From the NCBI GenBank assembly GCA_003045865.1, contig PZPB01000021.1, forward strand, positions 1 to 36,182: a stretch of 36,182 bases of DNA, read 5' to 3'. Shown here in pieces: positions 32,856-36,182 of the stretch (position 1 is its first letter; the number at the start of each line of letters is the position of its first letter). Below the pieces are notes generated by a model that searched no databases, was not told where the DNA came from, and saw only the letters and a program-made list of their open reading frames with translations. The translations under genes were made by a program, and so were the position numbers. This stretch comes from Bacteroidota bacterium. Its GTDB lineage: Bacteria; Bacteroidota; Bacteroidia; Flavobacteriales; Schleiferiaceae.

Positions 32856-34388
32856 ATGCACAAGCTGATGTTTAAAGTCTATCGTTATTTCTTTGGTATT
32901 TCACTACTGCTAGGCTTATCCTTAAATCTTGGAACACCCCTCTGTGCACAAACCTCTTATTTCAACATCATTCACCCTCCTGGTGATAATAATGCAGATG
33001 TAATCGAAACGGACTCTTCCTATGTGTTAATGCAGCAGGGTAATCCATTTTGGAATGACCTGCATTTGCATCATTTCGATAAAACTGGCATTCATTTAAA
33101 AACGGACTCCATTAGATTTAATGCTTTTTATGAAAGTAGCTTAGGGGGATTAGCGAATTTCAAAAAGGGATATCTAAAGCTTGGGACTTTATTTAGTGGG
33201 TCAGATACAGGAAGGGCACATTTAACTTATTTCAATGAAAAATTAGATACTGTTCGAACTTGGAATTATTCATATTTGAACCAGCAAAGTACAGAAGCCA
33301 TCAGCGTCCACTTTTATGAGCCAAATACAATACTTGTAACCGGCATGTATTTCATTAGGGCAGGAAACCGAAGACATGGTCTTGCAATTGCTTTGGACAC
33401 AAGTTTTAATGTCATCTGGGAAAAGACCTATTTTCCAACAAATCTCAATAATTTGGGCGGTTACTCTTTTACTGACGCGATATCGACTATTGATGGCGGT
33501 TATGTTTTTGGTGGTGAGAGAGTTTACTTCACTAATGATAGTAGCCAATTAGATAAAGGCTTAATTCTAAAGGTGGATAGCTTAGGTAATGAAGAGTGGA
33601 GAAGAGAAATCTCAGGACCAAAAGGGTCTAATAAGGTACTTGTCCAAGAGTTAAATGACACATGCTTCGCCTTTATCACAAGTCAAAAGATAAGGTATCT
33701 ACAGGACCACTTTTTTACTACAAGACTCAGATACGGTAAGATGAGTCTTAGTAATCAAGTTTATGTAGACACGGTATTTACTTACACCGGTGTTGATATC
33801 CACACCTACTTCTTCCATAAAGACAATAACGGTAACTTAATCACTGGTGGATATATACACAATCCCAATTGGGGAAGCTACGCTATGCAACTATCTAGTA
33901 ACGGAGATAGTCTTTGGTTTAAAGATTACTTTAATGGACCGGACCGGGTTTTAGAAATTGGTGTATTAGAATCCATGACCTTTACCCAAGATGGAGGGAT
34001 GCTGTTTGCCGGTTATTTTTTGGACCGAAACGGCAATGGAGCCAATATGTGGTTAGTGAAAACCGATAGTTTGGGTTGCGATACACTGGGCTGTCATAAC
34101 ATTGGTTTGGAAGAACTACCACGGCCTATGTTTGCCAATATTCATTTGTATCCTAATCCCGCTAAGGACCAAGTGCAGCTTTCGCTAAATAACGTGCTTA
34201 TTAAGGATTATCAAAAATTAACGGTAACAGTGTTAAACCCGCTGGGCCAATTACTAAGTTCTCAGAGCCTTTTACTAAACAAATCAGGAATAAAGCTGGA
34301 TATTTCCGGTCTACCCACTGGTACCTATTTGGTAGAAGTCTGGGCAGATGAAAGCTCCTTGGGGGTTGCAAGGCTGGTTGTTCAGTAA
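32856..34388 (+). CDS. T9SS-secreted beta-propeller-like protein, paralog A
   Basis: A 510-residue exported protein. A signal peptide covers about residues 1-31 (hydrophobic ISLLLGLSLNLG, ending at LCAQ). The mature part has repeated segments of the type DGGYVFGGE, KGLILKVDSLGNEEWRR and DGGMLFAGYFLDRNGNG-ANMWLVKTDSLG, which suggest a beta-propeller similar to proteins of the Bacteroidota delta-60/PQQ-like kind. A type A T9SS sorting domain starts at LYPNPAKDQ (about residue 430). No catalytic residues can be named. An in-frame ATG at 32868 is an alternative start. It has a tandem paralog 199 bp downstream, and between them is the remnant of another sorting domain. Base composition looks more AT-rich and codon choice less GCG-rich than in the housekeeping genes of the window; this is a visual impression only. 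Confidence 0.85.
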   Translation: MHKLMFKVYRYFFGISLLLGLSLNLGTPLCAQTSYFNIIHPPGDNNADVIETDSSYVLMQQGNPFWNDLHLHHFDKTGIHLKTDSIRFNAFYESSLGGLANFKKGYLKLGTLFSGSDTGRAHLTYFNEKLDTVRTWNYSYLNQQSTEAISVHFYEPNTILVTGMYFIRAGNRRHGLAIALDTSFNVIWEKTYFPTNLNNLGGYSFTDAISTIDGGYVFGGERVYFTNDSSQLDKGLILKVDSLGNEEWRREISGPKGSNKVLVQELNDTCFAFITSQKIRYLQDHFFTTRLRYGKMSLSNQVYVDTVFTYTGVDIHTYFFHKDNNGNLITGGYIHNPNWGSYAMQLSSNGDSLWFKDYFNGPDRVLEIGVLESMTFTQDGGMLFAGYFLDRNGNGANMWLVKTDSLGCDTLGCHNIGLEELPRPMFANIHLYPNPAKDQVQLSLNNVLIKDYQKLTVTVLNPLGQLLSSQSLLLNKSGIKLDISGLPTGTYLVEVWADESSLGVARLVVQ

Positions 34389-34409
34389 TTGAGTAAATAG
34401 CTTGGATAA

Positions 34410-34613
34410 GACTGGCTCAAATGCGGCATTGAAGGCCCCATAAGATTTATAATACTTAACTGATTAGGTCAAGGTCAAGAAGTAATTAATTTAGAGGACT
34501 ATAAGAGCAATAGTTGCCTGATGGATTTTTGTGGTTACCTCCCTGGACTATACCATTTGCAAATTGAAACTGATGGGAATATTTTGGATGTCAAATATCT
34601 GGTTAAAATTGAA
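34410..34613 (+). pseudogene. Remnant of a T9SS C-terminal sorting domain
   Basis: In the frame of codons beginning at multiples of three, the translation reads GPIRFIILN, a TGA stop at 34461-34463, then LGQGQEVINLEDYKSNS and, a little later, YLPGLYHLQIETDGN followed by YLVKIE. This is the layout of a type A T9SS sorting domain (I/V-I-x-N-x-LGQ ... LPxGLYxLxIxTxG ... KxLVK). The upstream part, including the YPNP motif, is missing or unrecognisable, and the stop codon falls where a small residue is expected. The fragment ends where the signal peptide of paralog B begins, and overlaps its first codons in another frame. It is best explained as the tail of a third family member left by deletion or recombination. 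Confidence 0.72.
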
Positions 34614-36087
34614 CCGTACACTATTCTTACTGGTTTGTGTATGGTCCACACAGGCTCAAACTAGCCATTTCAACATCATTCACCCACCCGGTGATAATAA
34701 TGCGGATGTTATCGAAACCGACTCATCCTATGTGATTATGCAGCAGGGTAACCCACCCTTTGAAGCTCTTCACCTACACCACTTTGACAAAAGTGGAGCA
34801 TATTCTAAGACTGATTCTTTTGACTTGGGAACTTTTTATGAAAGTGCATTTAATGGTATTTGCGACTTTAAGGATGGGTACTTAAAACTGAGTACCATGT
34901 ATTTTAATCAAGATACAATTTGGATTCACCTTACTCACTTTGATAGTAAATTAGACACTTTACAAACTCTGAAGTATTCGCACCTTAATCAGTTAAGTAC
35001 TCAAGCCATAAGTGTTCATTATTTTCCTCCGAACACCATTGTTATTTCTGGCATGTACGGAGTTCGTGCTGGGCTAAGAATGCATGGTTACCTATTAGCC
35101 TTAGACACTACCTTGCAGGTGAAGTGGGAACGAACATACATTCCCACAAACTTGAATGGTCAAGGTGGCTTTGTGTTTTATGACGTTGCTTCAGTATCTG
35201 ATGGCGGTTTTTTTATAGGTGGTGAACGTCTTTTCTTCGGGACAAATGGACTATCAAGACGAAAAGGGGTCTTGCTTAAAATTGATAGTTTAGGACAAGA
35301 GGTTTGGCGAGAAGAATTAGATGGTCCTGAAGGAAACCACAGGGTATTGGTAGAAGAAGTAGATGATAGTTCTGCTGCCTTTTTCACCACTCGCATTGAT
35401 ATCCCAGATTCCCAACCCTTCACTCAACTAAGGTTTGGTGTAGCGGATAATAATGGAATTCTACTTGACACCACTATGGGTGGGGTCGTCCGCAATATGA
35501 CTCCTGACTTTTTTGAATGGTCACCTAACATAGGTTTTGTGGGAGGTGGTTTCGCACAAGGTTTAGGTTTCAAAAGTTACGTGGCTAACATTGACCCAAT
35601 CGGCTCAATCAACTGGAAAAGAGAATACTTCAATGGTAATGATATCGGCACTGATTATGGTTTCTTAGAATCAATGACCTTCACCCAAGATGGAGGGATG
35701 CTATTTGCCGGTTATTTCTTGGACCGAAATGGTAACGGAGCTAATATGTGGTTAGTGAAAACCGATAGTTTGGGTTGCGATACACCAGGCTGTCATAACA
35801 TTGGTTTGGATGAGTTATTGCAACCACGTCTTTCAAACATCGAACTCTATCCTAATCCCGCTAAGGATGAAGTAAGCTTATCTTTCAATCCCTCTATTCC
35901 ATCAGAGTCTAAAGAAATTACGGTTCAAATACTCAACTTACAGGGGAAGCTTGTTCGGTCGCAAACTATTCAAATTGACCAATTAGACTTGAGTATTGAT
36001 GTCTCAGGATTGCCCAGTGGAGCCTATATTCTAGAGGCATTTTCGGACAAGGGAAAACTGGGTTATACAAAGCTGGTGATTGAATGA
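34588..36087 (+). CDS. T9SS-secreted beta-propeller-like protein, paralog B
   Basis: A 499-residue exported protein closely related to paralog A along its whole length (shared blocks FNIIHPPGDNNADVIETD, HLHHFDK and LESMTFTQDGGMLFAGY). I start at the ATG at 34588, giving signal peptide MSNIWLKLNRTLFLLVC and cleavage after AQ. A TTG at 34609 gives a more compact signal peptide and begins exactly where the preceding pseudogene ends, so it is a real alternative; the GTG at 34531 lies inside that pseudogene and is unlikely. The C-terminal T9SS sorting domain starts at LYPNPAKDEVSLSF. Function unknown. Beyond the stop codon the last 95 bases of the window show nothing. Confidence 0.83.
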   Translation: MSNIWLKLNRTLFLLVCVWSTQAQTSHFNIIHPPGDNNADVIETDSSYVIMQQGNPPFEALHLHHFDKSGAYSKTDSFDLGTFYESAFNGICDFKDGYLKLSTMYFNQDTIWIHLTHFDSKLDTLQTLKYSHLNQLSTQAISVHYFPPNTIVISGMYGVRAGLRMHGYLLALDTTLQVKWERTYIPTNLNGQGGFVFYDVASVSDGGFFIGGERLFFGTNGLSRRKGVLLKIDSLGQEVWREELDGPEGNHRVLVEEVDDSSAAFFTTRIDIPDSQPFTQLRFGVADNNGILLDTTMGGVVRNMTPDFFEWSPNIGFVGGGFAQGLGFKSYVANIDPIGSINWKREYFNGNDIGTDYGFLESMTFTQDGGMLFAGYFLDRNGNGANMWLVKTDSLGCDTPGCHNIGLDELLQPRLSNIELYPNPAKDEVSLSFNPSIPSESKEITVQILNLQGKLVRSQTIQIDQLDLSIDVSGLPSGAYILEAFSDKGKLGYTKLVIE

Positions 36088-36182
36088 TTATGCTCTAATT
36101 GTTATCCCTTATTAAGTCGGGAGAGTCGAAGTAAAGTTTAGTAAGAATAACCAAATACTACTAGAGTCAAGGTATACCTCAG

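Overview
The window looks like a chromosomal segment of a marine-type Bacteroidota, probably order Flavobacteriales. The evidence is of several kinds. Three secreted proteins end in type IX secretion (T9SS) sorting domains with the YPNP motif. There are Bacteroidota-typical families (DUF4270 lipoprotein, DUF2723 membrane protein, a stand-alone half glycogen synthase, an M61 peptidase). Several promoters follow the Bacteroidota pattern TTG/TTTG-N20-TAnnTTTG. Most of the window is compact housekeeping sequence. The accessory signal is concentrated in intergenic DNA and at the right end.

Layout. (1) 1-342: an inverted copy of a roughly 215-bp dispersed repeat and a strong bidirectional terminator. 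(2) 343-4371, minus strand: operon of a glycogen-synthase N-terminal half, a DUF4270 lipoprotein and glmS, behind a clear promoter. (3) 4476-8472, plus strand: panC, panD, a flippase-like membrane protein, a decayed rfaE2-like nucleotidyltransferase and radA, with short gaps or overlaps. (4) 8577-12800, plus strand: Mrp-type ATPase, Nfu scaffold, and the two subunits of a 2-oxoacid:ferredoxin oxidoreductase, so Fe-S cluster handling sits beside an Fe-S enzyme. (5) 12865-17622, minus: a 1585-residue T9SS cargo protein with BNR/sortilin-like repeats, PKD and Ig-like domains. (6) 17730-20442, minus: an intramembrane-type histidine kinase and an NtrC-type response regulator, divergent from 20847-23937, an ABC ATPase and FtsX/MacB-type permease. 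(7) 23965-28604: YitT protein, M61 peptidase, an operon of two rhodaneses and a thioredoxin, and a polysaccharide deacetylase. (8) 28657-31737, minus: a large DUF2723 membrane protein. (9) 31800-32600: two tandem copies of the dispersed repeat, then tRNA-Gln. (10) 32856-36087: two tandem paralogous T9SS cargo genes with the remnant of a third sorting domain between them.

The most informative region is the 404-bp intergenic stretch 20443-20846. It holds two 16-bp palindromes spaced 22 bp centre to centre, then a sigma-54-type -24/-12 element at the right distance downstream. After these comes a nested inverted repeat ending in a T-rich tract, which looks like a structured RNA of about 160-180 nt (6S-like shape, or a leader attenuator). 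Together with the two-component pair and the transporter this reads as an envelope-stress or efflux module controlled by sigma-54.

Other points of note: a perfect FNR/CRP-like palindrome at -43 upstream of the rhodanese/thioredoxin operon, a terminator whose T-tract abuts the start codon of the deacetylase gene, and a repeat family with terminal inverted repeats. No transposase, CRISPR array, phage gene or restriction system was seen.
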